NCBI RefSeq assembly: GCF_007744075.1
Contig: NZ_CP036266.1
Span: 4,883,748 to 4,947,747 of the forward strand
Direction: 5' to 3'
From: Gimesia chilikensis
GTDB taxonomy: Bacteria; Planctomycetota; Planctomycetia; Planctomycetales; Planctomycetaceae
Length of the DNA stretch: 64,000 bases
Shown: piece after piece, positions 28,581 to 37,053 of the stretch
How positions within the stretch are numbered: position 1 is the stretch's first letter
Layout of the letters: every line of letters begins with the position of its first letter
Made by a program: the position numbers and the translations under genes
Notes under the pieces: generated by a model
The model's input: the letters and a program-made list of their open reading frames with translations, nothing else
What the model was told of the DNA's origin: nothing
Database searches by the model: none

Positions 28581-28840
28581 GCTTTCCCAGTTTTTTAAAT
28601 GCTTAAAGATGAATCTCATAGTTATTTGAATGACGCGACGAGTTGTGTGCGAGTCCTGGATGCGTCGCTCCAACATTTTGATTAAGAGCTCGGCGCTAGG
28701 CCCTTTGAGAACTTGAGCTCACTTGATGGTGGCTTCTTATACGCTTGGGTACTTAACCGAGGCGTCTCGTTGACGGAGGGATTTGATGATGTTCTCGACA
28801 TCATGCAACTTAAAAGACGAATTGTTCTGATTGGGGGCAG
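28581..28840 (-). pseudogene. Possible degenerate gene remnant between helicase and sacsin-like fragment
   Basis: Just after the helicase stop, one minus-strand frame reads like protein for about 80 codons: FKLHDVENIIKSLRQRDASVKYPSV, a TAA stop, EATIK, a TGA stop, then AQVLKGPSAELLIKMLERRIQD. It appears to be what is left of the gene that followed the helicase. It overlaps the ribosome site of the sacsin-like fragment. No family is recognised, so it could also be chance. Confidence 0.25.
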
Positions 28841-28854
28841 TGTTGCTACCATGA

Positions 28855-30384
28855 TTACACGATAAAGTGCTCCGCTATGATTTTGTTGGCCTGGGGCGTG
28901 ACGTCCGTACCTTCAAAAGTCTCGATCAATCGACCGGGGAAATGTTTTTCGTACCACTTCTTTTTAGTTTCGGTGTGGTTGCGATACTTGTCCTGATCCA
29001 GTCGGCCCCAGTGTTCCCAGAAATACTGCTCGCCGTTCAATGTGATGGTGAAGTCAGGAAGATAGAACGTGCCGTCCGGGGCAAAGAGTGGTTCTTCGTA
29101 GCGGAACAGAATTTCACGTTCAGCCAGCATGTTCGTGATGATCACCTCGGACTTAGACCGCACGACGAACTCTGAAAGCGTCTCGTGAATCTTGCCTTCT
29201 TCGTACCAAGCCTGCACATTCAGCATCACATCCGGGATCGGTGCGAATTCAAAGATTGATGAGTTGATGCAAACGAGATGTGACCGTTCTCGGCGCCGCA
29301 TATTCAGCAATGGCCCGATGTCTTCTTGAATCAGCAGCGTGCAATGTTTGCTGGCTCGCGTGATTCCGGTGTAGAACAGTTCGGGCGACAGCAGCGTGTC
29401 TTTGTGCTTGGGCACAATGAAGTACACATGATCGAATTCGCTGCCTTGTGACTTGTGGACGGAGATTGCGTACGCCAGTTCAAGATTGTTTTCGACCTTG
29501 GACTCGGGAATCCACTTGTCGTCCTTGTCTTTCCCGAGTTTTGAACCGTAACCCACCCAGTGCTTTTTGTGCTCGAACTGAACCTGAAAATGTCGAAGGT
29601 TGAATTCGCCCCATTTCCACTTTGCACCATCATACCCATGGGGTTTTACGTAGCCCAATTCCCCATTGAAGACTTCGACCCTCTCCGCCTTCTTGGTTTC
29701 GGGGTTGTAGCCATAAACCGGCTCACGATTCGACAACGAACGATTCGTAATTTGAATGACCTTGTCGAACAGCATGATTCCGTCGAGTTGACGATTGAAG
29801 TCGGGCTGTTCTCCTCGCGCAATCCCTTTGATGTGTTTCTGGATTTCCTCGTTGAGCGGTTCTGTGCCAAACAGCTCCCCGCGGTACTTGCGATCGTCGT
29901 CCTGATTCAGCGGGTTGCTGTAATTGGCGTAGTAAACAATCAGACTCTTGTCGTTCTCGATTTGCGCGAAGTAGTCTATGGCATTCTGAAGTCGCTGGTT
30001 GTAATCGAAGCTCCCCCCGCTCTGCTTGACCTCGTCGCCATACATTTCTTCGTAAGGCCAGATGCAGACAGTGCTCGGTTTAAGTTTCCAGCTAACGCGT
30101 TTGGCACCGCCTTTGAAGAACACTGGCGGGTCAGAGTGGATGTCGAACGACTTGTCGCCGAACGCGTTGATACTGTACATGCACGGCGGCACTTCGCCGC
30201 TGAGTTTTGAGCAGCACTTGCCGGCATTCTCTTTCTCGTAGGCAAGGTCACGCTTCTCACGAATCAACTCGCCGGGATACGAATGGCGACCCACGCAGTA
30301 CACGTTGGCGGCCGGGTCCTGACAAACCCTGCCGTTCCATCCATCCTGATGCCATGCGATACGTGCTGAAATGTGTGCTGTCAT
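28855..30384 (-). CDS. Truncated superfamily-1 helicase with C-terminal PD-(D/E)XK-like nuclease
   Basis: The 509-residue product has three parts. Residues 1-165 form an N-terminal domain with conserved-looking Cys (21, 30, 57, 58, 68), of a kind placed before large helicases. Residues 168-360 hold only the second half of an SF1 helicase: LAYAISVHKSQGSEFD (303-318) and LFYTGITRASKH (336-347), the UvrD_C_2 signature. Residues 400-490 look like a restriction-type nuclease: RSKSEVIITNML, YLPDF (441-445) and WEH (456-458). The Walker A and DE-box half is missing and the text jumps in frame near residue 166. Unwinding activity is therefore not expected. It lies 57 bases after the Argonaute gene, with AGGA before the ATG. 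Confidence 0.75.
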   Translation of the reverse strand: MTAHISARIAWHQDGWNGRVCQDPAANVYCVGRHSYPGELIREKRDLAYEKENAGKCCSKLSGEVPPCMYSINAFGDKSFDIHSDPPVFFKGGAKRVSWKLKPSTVCIWPYEEMYGDEVKQSGGSFDYNQRLQNAIDYFAQIENDKSLIVYYANYSNPLNQDDDRKYRGELFGTEPLNEEIQKHIKGIARGEQPDFNRQLDGIMLFDKVIQITNRSLSNREPVYGYNPETKKAERVEVFNGELGYVKPHGYDGAKWKWGEFNLRHFQVQFEHKKHWVGYGSKLGKDKDDKWIPESKVENNLELAYAISVHKSQGSEFDHVYFIVPKHKDTLLSPELFYTGITRASKHCTLLIQEDIGPLLNMRRRERSHLVCINSSIFEFAPIPDVMLNVQAWYEEGKIHETLSEFVVRSKSEVIITNMLAEREILFRYEEPLFAPDGTFYLPDFTITLNGEQYFWEHWGRLDQDKYRNHTETKKKWYEKHFPGRLIETFEGTDVTPQANKIIAEHFIV

Positions 30385-30441
30385 GCGATATTCCTATTAA
30401 GACTTCTTACACTGCGGAAACATTTTCATGTCACGGGCCGT

Positions 30442-33078
30442 CTACATAAACAATCGGTAATCGTAGGACACTGGGCCGAAACGCTGCAACTTGGCTCCAA
30501 TCCGGGCAATTTGACGGGACGAGTCGATCGTGGCAGGTAACTTTGAATACATGTCAGCCGAGTTCCAATCCATCTTTGAAAGTCCAAGTAGCTCCGCCGC
30601 GATCGTCTCTAAGTCCGTGTCACCGGCGTGTCGTTTCACGATCAGCGGTGACGGGATGTGCCGTTTACCTTGAAAATACTTCCAGCCGCTTTTGACTGAG
30701 TCTGTCACACCATGGCACCACACCAGAGCTCGGCGACTTCCAATCTTGACGACTGTGCCACGGCGTACCGGGAAATTGTCTTCGTCGAATCCCACAACAC
30801 GTTTTCCGTTGATGGTTTTCGTTGTCTGAACTGATGAGACATAACGGAGCGCAGAATCAACCTGCACTTCAAGTAGATCAATGCTGTCGACCCCCGATAG
30901 CCCATCGAGTAACCCTTGCTTTTCATCACGCAGAAACGGAGTCTGTTTGTGGAGGACAACCCGCGGCGGCAAGCGGGACTGTGACTCAAAAAACAGCTGC
31001 CGAATTGACTCTGCAACTTGACGAGCATCATCGTACGACATGTGCGGATTTCGATTCCGCATTATCGGGTTTTCAATTTTGCTCAGCCGGAACTGTAATC
31101 CCTGTCCTTGTGCGTTGTAGAGATGGCTGCACCCGAGCACAGTCTGTTGACCATGCGGTGCGTACCGATCCACAGTAAAGCCGAGACCGACAAACGCAGC
31201 GTTCGGGTCTAAGGATGCCAGCGCCCATGGTGTACGCATTGCCTTAGCATAAAACGCGAGAGCCAGCCACCACCAAACCCTGCATTGCTGCTGACTAGCT
31301 AGCGTGTGTTCTTCAAGGAATTGAGTTGCGATACCTTTCTGAATGCAATACGCCTTTACAAAGTCGTGCAGGTCGAATCCTTCTTGCTCGTCCCGGTAGA
31401 CTCGGAAACGAGACCAACGCTCAGGTATGAAAACCAAGACGACATTGGGCTTGTTTGCCGCAACGAGTGAATCAATTGACCGCGTTATGTGCTGCGCCGT
31501 TTGCAGACATGTTTTCAACTCATTCCCAGAATCCGCAGGCTCTGAACAGATTGACCACCCGGCATCTCCGTGCTGAGGCAATTCGACCGGCAACCCGAAC
31601 GCACTTTGAAATCCGGGATATTCGATAAGGTAGTCCGCTTCTGACTTGTTCGGTTGCTGACGGACATTAGCCTGCTGCAAATATCTTGCCAGCTGAGCAG
31701 ACTCCTTGGTAGGGCAAACGATGCCGATTCGGACGGCTGGCATGAGTCCGCGAGACGTCAGCCCAAAGTCGAATGGCTGATTATTTGCCAACCCGCGTAG
31801 CGGATGAGGGTCTGTTACAAAAGCCGTCGACTGCTTGTTGGAGAATTGCAGGAGTGGCTCAGGAACTTTGACGCCCAACTGTTTGATGTGCGGACGCATC
31901 CCGTCACTGATCTGTATCGGCCGCTCCTTCTGTCGCGTACCTATCGAGGCGAAACACGGTGCAGAACGAACTCTGAATCGAAACGTAGAACCACAGTTCG
32001 CTGGGAATTCAAATTCGTTCGTTCCTTTATGTGGAAACAGCGATTCGCGCCAAAGATCGAGTGCCTTGTTGAACTTGTTATTGTGTTCATATCCCAGCAC
32101 CTCCATCTTCAGCGTGCTTGAAACTTCTTTTGGCAAGTCGCTTCCATCTTTGTCCTTCACAATAACGGTCGGCTTGAGAACAAGTTGATTGCGACCACCA
32201 AAGAAACGCAGTGACACAACCGCTGCTCTATGGATGTGACACTGAGTTCCGGCGAATGGCTTGACTCGATCTGGCTTCGACTGCCAAAGTAATTTGCGAT
32301 TGTCTGCCTCGATCCCGATGGTTTGACTTAGAATACGAAGCAGCGCTTGAAGCATCAGCGAATTGACCGTCCCGTTTTCGATCGTGAGATCAGCGTCAGT
32401 TACAGGTGTACGTTTTATAGAGTCCTCAATGCGATTGCCGAATGCTTCTTTGATGTCATCAATCAATCCGATTGCGAGCACCTTCCCTTTGAACGGTACT
32501 GCGACAAAGTTTCGATCTTTGCACAGGTCATCCAGCCATGACCAAGGTTTTTCGGGCCAGTCGTTCAAACTGAACTCAAGTAGCTCAGAGGGGCATTCGA
32601 TCTCGAATGCGTTGCTTTTGATCAGCGCCGTGCAAGGAAGTTCGTCGACATAAAACGGATCGCAGGTATCGCCACCTTGATTGGTCGCGTCCAACAGCAC
32701 TCTAGCTTTGTCCTGCCGGTTATCCTTAAGGCAGTGCAAAGCGAGTCGTGAGAGGATGTCGTCAAATCCGTGCGTTGGGACAAAATACGCCGTCCGATTC
32801 GCGGTACGTGCTGCCCCCAAGAGATGCTTTACCGGTGTTGCGATGTGGTCGCCGTATCCGCACCAATACAAGGCCCCGCTTCCAGGCTGTGAATAAGCGT
32901 CGTTGAGCGCCTTCATCAATGAAGCATCTCGTCCGCTGTACCCAATGACGATCAATGTCGCGTCGCGTAACTCTTTGATGAGTGCATCACAAAGTTCTGC
33001 TTCCTGCTTTTGCAGCTCACCATCCGTGTTCTTGAGCTCGTCGTATCGGTAGTCTCCATGCAAAGAGACGCATAACAA
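30442..33078 (-). CDS. SIR2-APAZ-MID-PIWI short prokaryotic Argonaute, 5' end lost
   Basis: The product is a single-chain version of the SIR2/short-Argonaute system: a nucleic-acid-guided sensor whose SIR2 part would deplete NAD+ on invader detection. Residues 1-115 are the second half of a SIR2-like domain (LHGDYRYDELKNT, LIVIGYSGRD). APAZ-like sequence includes VKVPEPLLQF (about 403-412), MID lies around 445-600 (VKAYCIQKGIATQFL), and PIWI at 600-878. The PIWI catalytic Asp positions are lost (VGLGF at 630 where GxD is usual, VVLHK at 707 where HRD is usual), as in short Argonautes. The frame is open back to 33114 but has no good start. The NAD-binding half of SIR2 is missing, so effector function is doubtful. 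Confidence 0.8.
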   Translation of the reverse strand: MLCVSLHGDYRYDELKNTDGELQKQEAELCDALIKELRDATLIVIGYSGRDASLMKALNDAYSQPGSGALYWCGYGDHIATPVKHLLGAARTANRTAYFVPTHGFDDILSRLALHCLKDNRQDKARVLLDATNQGGDTCDPFYVDELPCTALIKSNAFEIECPSELLEFSLNDWPEKPWSWLDDLCKDRNFVAVPFKGKVLAIGLIDDIKEAFGNRIEDSIKRTPVTDADLTIENGTVNSLMLQALLRILSQTIGIEADNRKLLWQSKPDRVKPFAGTQCHIHRAAVVSLRFFGGRNQLVLKPTVIVKDKDGSDLPKEVSSTLKMEVLGYEHNNKFNKALDLWRESLFPHKGTNEFEFPANCGSTFRFRVRSAPCFASIGTRQKERPIQISDGMRPHIKQLGVKVPEPLLQFSNKQSTAFVTDPHPLRGLANNQPFDFGLTSRGLMPAVRIGIVCPTKESAQLARYLQQANVRQQPNKSEADYLIEYPGFQSAFGLPVELPQHGDAGWSICSEPADSGNELKTCLQTAQHITRSIDSLVAANKPNVVLVFIPERWSRFRVYRDEQEGFDLHDFVKAYCIQKGIATQFLEEHTLASQQQCRVWWWLALAFYAKAMRTPWALASLDPNAAFVGLGFTVDRYAPHGQQTVLGCSHLYNAQGQGLQFRLSKIENPIMRNRNPHMSYDDARQVAESIRQLFFESQSRLPPRVVLHKQTPFLRDEKQGLLDGLSGVDSIDLLEVQVDSALRYVSSVQTTKTINGKRVVGFDEDNFPVRRGTVVKIGSRRALVWCHGVTDSVKSGWKYFQGKRHIPSPLIVKRHAGDTDLETIAAELLGLSKMDWNSADMYSKLPATIDSSRQIARIGAKLQRFGPVSYDYRLFM

Positions 33079-34211
33079 TTCGCCTCTACTGGTCGAATCT
33101 GCTTGATTCTCAATTCAAGGATTGAACGAATCTCAGTTCGGTACGCGTCCCACATTCCGAACATGCGTTCCAATGTGCTGGTATCTGGTTTGGAACCACG
33201 GACATGCTGCTCAAACATTCGACACGACGCTTTGACCTTCGCGCCCTCTCCGACAGCGAAACCTCGGACGAGCAAATACCGCGTTTCCTCTTTGCCGATT
33301 CGATCCTTGTCGAGGCCGTCGTTCTCGATGATCAACTGAAACGCATTCTTGGTCGTAGCGCTGCATCCGTTCCAGAGCTTGTCCAGGAAGTCTGACAATT
33401 CGGCTGCAACCGCTCCTGCTGCGCCGTTGACGTGGTCGTTGGTAAGCTCGCCATTTCCCGCATCTGCGAGCGCATTTAGAATCGAGAGCAGCAGCACGGG
33501 ATGGCCGCCGGTCCAGTTGCTTAACTCCTTCTTCCCGCCCTGATTCATCGTTAGCGAGGCGCTCGTCAAAGCGTGTTCCACATCTGCGTCGTCAAACGGT
33601 CCCACTCGAAGAGGGTTTACATCGAACATGTTCCAGAAGGGGCTATCCTCGACCTGCTTGTTGCGGGCGAGTTCGGTCTGGGTGGCTCGTGTTGCCGTGA
33701 TAACCCGATGTTTCTTTCCGTAGAAAAGGTCACGAAGGTTTCCGAAAAGCTGTCCCGACAACAGTCCCTGACTGAGCGGCTTGTCGAAGCCATCCCAGAT
33801 CATCAAGACGGACCGTTCTTCTATTTGCAGCAAATCCATCACCTCCTTGATAACCGGAAGTGACTTTTCGTTCTGCAATTCTGAGCGATAATCTTTGTAG
33901 GTAATGGCGTCCGAGTCCATGGCGGAATACAATAGGTCGCAAAGCTGCTCAATGAACTCCTCGTCTGATTGCGGCGGTGCGTACCCAAGTTGCCAATAGA
34001 TGACCAGCGAATAGGGTGAGTCCTCTTTCTTCGCCCGTTCAACCAAGGCATTAAGCAGGACAGTCTTGCCGATGTGCCTTGGCCCAACGATCGACAGGTT
34101 TTCGGGCGATGTTTTCGCCAGCTTGCCCCAAATCCCATCCAGCAGGGCCTGTCGCCCGATCATTGGAATGTCGTCTGTGCCCAGTATCGGGAAGAATTTG
34201 TCACTCATCAT
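32952..34211 (-). CDS. STAND/AAA-type ATPase, 3' part fused out of frame to the SIR2-Argonaute gene
   Basis: This P-loop ATPase has Walker A GPRHIGKT (about 43-50) and Walker B SVLMIWDGFD (about 133-142). An arginine-bearing sensor segment (VITATRATQTELAR) and a WTGGHPVLLLSIL segment follow, as in STAND/MNS-type ATPases. Recognisable sequence continues to about residue 368 (MWDAYRTEIRSILELR). After that the frame crosses into the SIR2 coding sequence in the wrong phase, giving a meaningless tail to residue 419. Its start (ATGATG) overlaps the stop of the upstream HsdS-ATPase gene, with AAGGA before it, so the two are translationally coupled. It probably worked as a switch or loader in the same defence complex. 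Confidence 0.75.
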   Translation of the reverse strand: MMSDKFFPILGTDDIPMIGRQALLDGIWGKLAKTSPENLSIVGPRHIGKTVLLNALVERAKKEDSPYSLVIYWQLGYAPPQSDEEFIEQLCDLLYSAMDSDAITYKDYRSELQNEKSLPVIKEVMDLLQIEERSVLMIWDGFDKPLSQGLLSGQLFGNLRDLFYGKKHRVITATRATQTELARNKQVEDSPFWNMFDVNPLRVGPFDDADVEHALTSASLTMNQGGKKELSNWTGGHPVLLLSILNALADAGNGELTNDHVNGAAGAVAAELSDFLDKLWNGCSATTKNAFQLIIENDGLDKDRIGKEETRYLLVRGFAVGEGAKVKASCRMFEQHVRGSKPDTSTLERMFGMWDAYRTEIRSILELRIKQIRPVEANCYASLCMETTDTTSSRTRMVSCKSRKQNFVMHSSKSYATRH

Positions 34212-37053
34212 CTATATCCTTTGTGTCTTCGATTTCATCTTCAGGCCTCGTTATCTCGCTGAGTTTTCCGCTGATGTCTTCCGCTTCGGCACGGGCACGG
34301 CTACGGAGAATTTCAAAATCCTGTTGCGAGTCCAGCCACTGCCCCATCATTGGAATCGTCAGCGTGTAATACGCGCCAGATGACTCACCATGCAGGTCGA
34401 CCAGCTCCAGCTCTCTCAGAAGTTCAAGGTCCGAGATCACGATTTCCTCGCGGAGTTCAACACCTGCTTCTTCCAGCTTTGCTTCGATCACGCCGAGACG
34501 CATGGGGTCTGGACCATTCTCCTCGCGGTGCAGCAGGTAGAGCAGGAACCGTCGTCGATCAAACTCGGTGTAATCCCAGAGGCTGGCAAAGTGTTCATTG
34601 TCCTCGACCAACGCGTCGGCCGCGTCGTTGACATGGTCGACAGTGATCGAGCGGACTCCTGTTCTCGCTGCAATATCGAAAACACGGTTGCACAGACATT
34701 GCAACAGGTAAGGCTGTCCGGCCGTCAGCTCGTGTGCTCTGTTGACAGCCGACTTGGAGTACGACAATCGACCGGCAACTGGCTCAGTGATCAAACGAGC
34801 TGCTGCTTCCAGCGGCAATGCTGATACGCCGAGTCGAGTACCCAAACCGAACAAGGCGGACCAGTATTCCTGCCGCATTCGCTTCAGCCGACGCGAGCCA
34901 GTGAGGATTGCGGAGAGCTTTGGGAATGACTGTACGAGGAAGCGGATATTTTCCGGCACCTGCGGTGACGTAACCTTGTTGTTGATGCCTTCCTGTAACT
35001 TGTCAAACTCGTCGATCATCAAGAGTAAGCCGAGTTGCTGTTCAGCAAGCGTCTCAATAATTGTTTCCAGGTATTCACGAAAATCCTGAAACGGTGCTTC
35101 CTCACTAATCCCTTGCTGAAGTGCGCGGGCGATCCCGAGTTTCTTGTCGCCGTCCAGAACCGTTCCATCAGGCATCACAACGGAGCCGTTCAATTTCCGC
35201 ATGCTTTGCACGAGTTCATAGGCGATACTGCGAAAGACATCTGCCGTGGGAATGCCGCCTTCGCTGTTGCCCTCTGCACCTTGAAGACTACAATAGACAC
35301 CTAACCATCCGGGGATTGCTTTGGCACCTTCAAGGTGCCAAAGCACAGAAGACTTTCCTGCGCGGCGGTTTCCTTCCAATAAGACGACATTGCCACTCTG
35401 TAATATCTGCCGCTTGATTTGCTCGATCAACTCTTCGCGACCGAAGAAGACGTCGTTTCGGTCAACTTTTACGGGATCGCCAGTAACGTATGGACTGGCA
35501 CCTAGGTCAGCTGTTTCAGAAGCAGACTCAGCAGAGACAACGGAAAATCGCAGGTCTTTCGAGCCTGATATTTCATCGCCTTCAAGAGACAAGCATTCCC
35601 ACTGAATGGTCACGTCAATATGATTGTATTCTTCAAGGGCGACGACCGAAAACTCTGCTTCGGCGGAATCGCCCGCCGCAAGAAACTGAATGTGGACATC
35701 GTTGAAAGGCTCGCCCCATAAACGCAGGCTCCGAATGGGCAACGTTCCCTGATTCTCAACCTTCAGTGTTAAGTCCGTGCACTCGCCGACTGGCACTTCC
35801 GTGACATCGGTTGTGATAACGAGTCGGTTTTGCTTGACCATCGACTCCGTGGTTAGCTTGAGCCATTTTTCCAATACACGGGTAAACGATTTGGCCTTCC
35901 GGTTGTCCGGCAAATCGCCGTCGGCGGCTTCTTCTGCTCGATCCAGACGTCGACCAACCTCATTCAGAACACTGAATAGTGCGGGGCCGTCCGGGATATC
36001 CTCTGCGCCTCGAAACGGAGTGAGTGCCTCACTGAAAGCCAGAGTCCATGCCGTCAGCGGCCCGGCGTCCGACGTCGAGTGTGCAACCTCATTTCGCAAT
36101 TTACGAAACTCGCCTGACAGCTTCTGCCAGTAGCTGATTCTCAGCGAATCCACGTCTTGATTGGACAAGGTGGCCCAGTAGTGATTCAACCATTGCGAGA
36201 CGGCGTTTGTCTCCGTCCCCGTCAGGAGTCGGCTGAGCAGTTCGATAGCATCGGTGCCAAGTTCGCGATACTCCGCACCGATTCGCCGTTGCATCTGGAT
36301 CGGCGGGAGTGGAATAGGAATCTCTTTGAACACAGCTGAGGACAAGTGTTTGGCAGCCGAACCGCGTGCCCGTTCCTCCAGCCAGAATCGCACCTCGCTG
36401 CTATTCAGATACGCCATCACAAAATGTGGATCGAGTACGTCGCCATCGACTCGCAACACGAAGAAGCTGTTAGCTGCAACGCCGCCAACTGCGCCATTCC
36501 TGACAATGCCAGTCTTTCCGATCGTGCCTGACTTAGATACCAGCACGTCGCCGTGCTTTAGCTTCCACTTTGGGGCAATCTCTTTCGCAACTTCGCGTTT
36601 GACCCAAGCTGTCCCGGCCGCCGCTACACCGTTTGCGACATCACGAATCCGAATGTACGGAATCTCGTACGACTCAGCGTACTCGCGGTACTCAAGGTCT
36701 TCCGTCAGCGATTCCATGTGTTTGAGCAAGCTCATCCGCTCATGGTGCTCCCCAGGCTCATTGTCATTGAGTTCATTCACTCTCGCCTGCAACTGTGCAA
36801 TCTCGGCTGAAATCTCAGCAACAGGAACGAGACCTTCATCATCGACGCTGGGAACATCCAAGAGATCGCGAGACGGAATCGAACGTCCCGCCGTGATTTT
36901 GCAGCAATCCTGAAGCGGCTGAATCTCGATTTCATCTGGCAGCTCGCTCAGCAGGGATGAAAGCTCGCTTTGGTTGCGTTTCTTAGCCGATCTCTTCCAG
37001 GACCGACTTGAGGTCGTATCCCTGTTCCTGCTTGGCCTCGATGGTAATGGCAC
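34201..37053 (-). CDS. HsdS-like target-recognition domain fused to a beta-sandwich and STAND ATPase
   Basis: The 950-residue fusion carries a type I restriction specificity-like domain at about 38-280, with YIRIRDV (133-139), GDVLVSKSGTIGKTGIV (168-184) and IPIPLPPIQMQRRI. A helical region (285-405), a CARDB/Ig-like beta-sandwich (409-506) and a P-loop ATPase (530-790) follow. The ATPase has FFGREELIEQI, Walker A GNRRAGKS (561-568) and Walker B LLMIDEFD (677-684), and winged-helix-like repeats come after it. The first 27 or so residues read the end of the nuclease gene in another phase, so the true N-terminus is lost and no good start exists. It likely recognised specific DNA and signalled through ATP hydrolysis. 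Confidence 0.78.
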   Translation of the reverse strand: MPLPSRPSRNRDTTSSRSWKRSAKKRNQSELSSLLSELPDEIEIQPLQDCCKITAGRSIPSRDLLDVPSVDDEGLVPVAEISAEIAQLQARVNELNDNEPGEHHERMSLLKHMESLTEDLEYREYAESYEIPYIRIRDVANGVAAAGTAWVKREVAKEIAPKWKLKHGDVLVSKSGTIGKTGIVRNGAVGGVAANSFFVLRVDGDVLDPHFVMAYLNSSEVRFWLEERARGSAAKHLSSAVFKEIPIPLPPIQMQRRIGAEYRELGTDAIELLSRLLTGTETNAVSQWLNHYWATLSNQDVDSLRISYWQKLSGEFRKLRNEVAHSTSDAGPLTAWTLAFSEALTPFRGAEDIPDGPALFSVLNEVGRRLDRAEEAADGDLPDNRKAKSFTRVLEKWLKLTTESMVKQNRLVITTDVTEVPVGECTDLTLKVENQGTLPIRSLRLWGEPFNDVHIQFLAAGDSAEAEFSVVALEEYNHIDVTIQWECLSLEGDEISGSKDLRFSVVSAESASETADLGASPYVTGDPVKVDRNDVFFGREELIEQIKRQILQSGNVVLLEGNRRAGKSSVLWHLEGAKAIPGWLGVYCSLQGAEGNSEGGIPTADVFRSIAYELVQSMRKLNGSVVMPDGTVLDGDKKLGIARALQQGISEEAPFQDFREYLETIIETLAEQQLGLLLMIDEFDKLQEGINNKVTSPQVPENIRFLVQSFPKLSAILTGSRRLKRMRQEYWSALFGLGTRLGVSALPLEAAARLITEPVAGRLSYSKSAVNRAHELTAGQPYLLQCLCNRVFDIAARTGVRSITVDHVNDAADALVEDNEHFASLWDYTEFDRRRFLLYLLHREENGPDPMRLGVIEAKLEEAGVELREEIVISDLELLRELELVDLHGESSGAYYTLTIPMMGQWLDSQQDFEILRSRARAEAEDISGKLSEITRPEDEIEDTKDIDDE

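Noticed and set aside
29560-30210. A 216-codon plus-strand frame opposite the helicase
   Set aside because: The minus strand carries recognisable helicase and nuclease motifs, so this is antisense reading.
32952-33120. Programmed frameshift joining the ATPase to the SIR2-Argonaute
   Set aside because: No slippery heptamer or downstream structure stands out, and the front half of SIR2 is missing from both frames, which a frameshift cannot supply.
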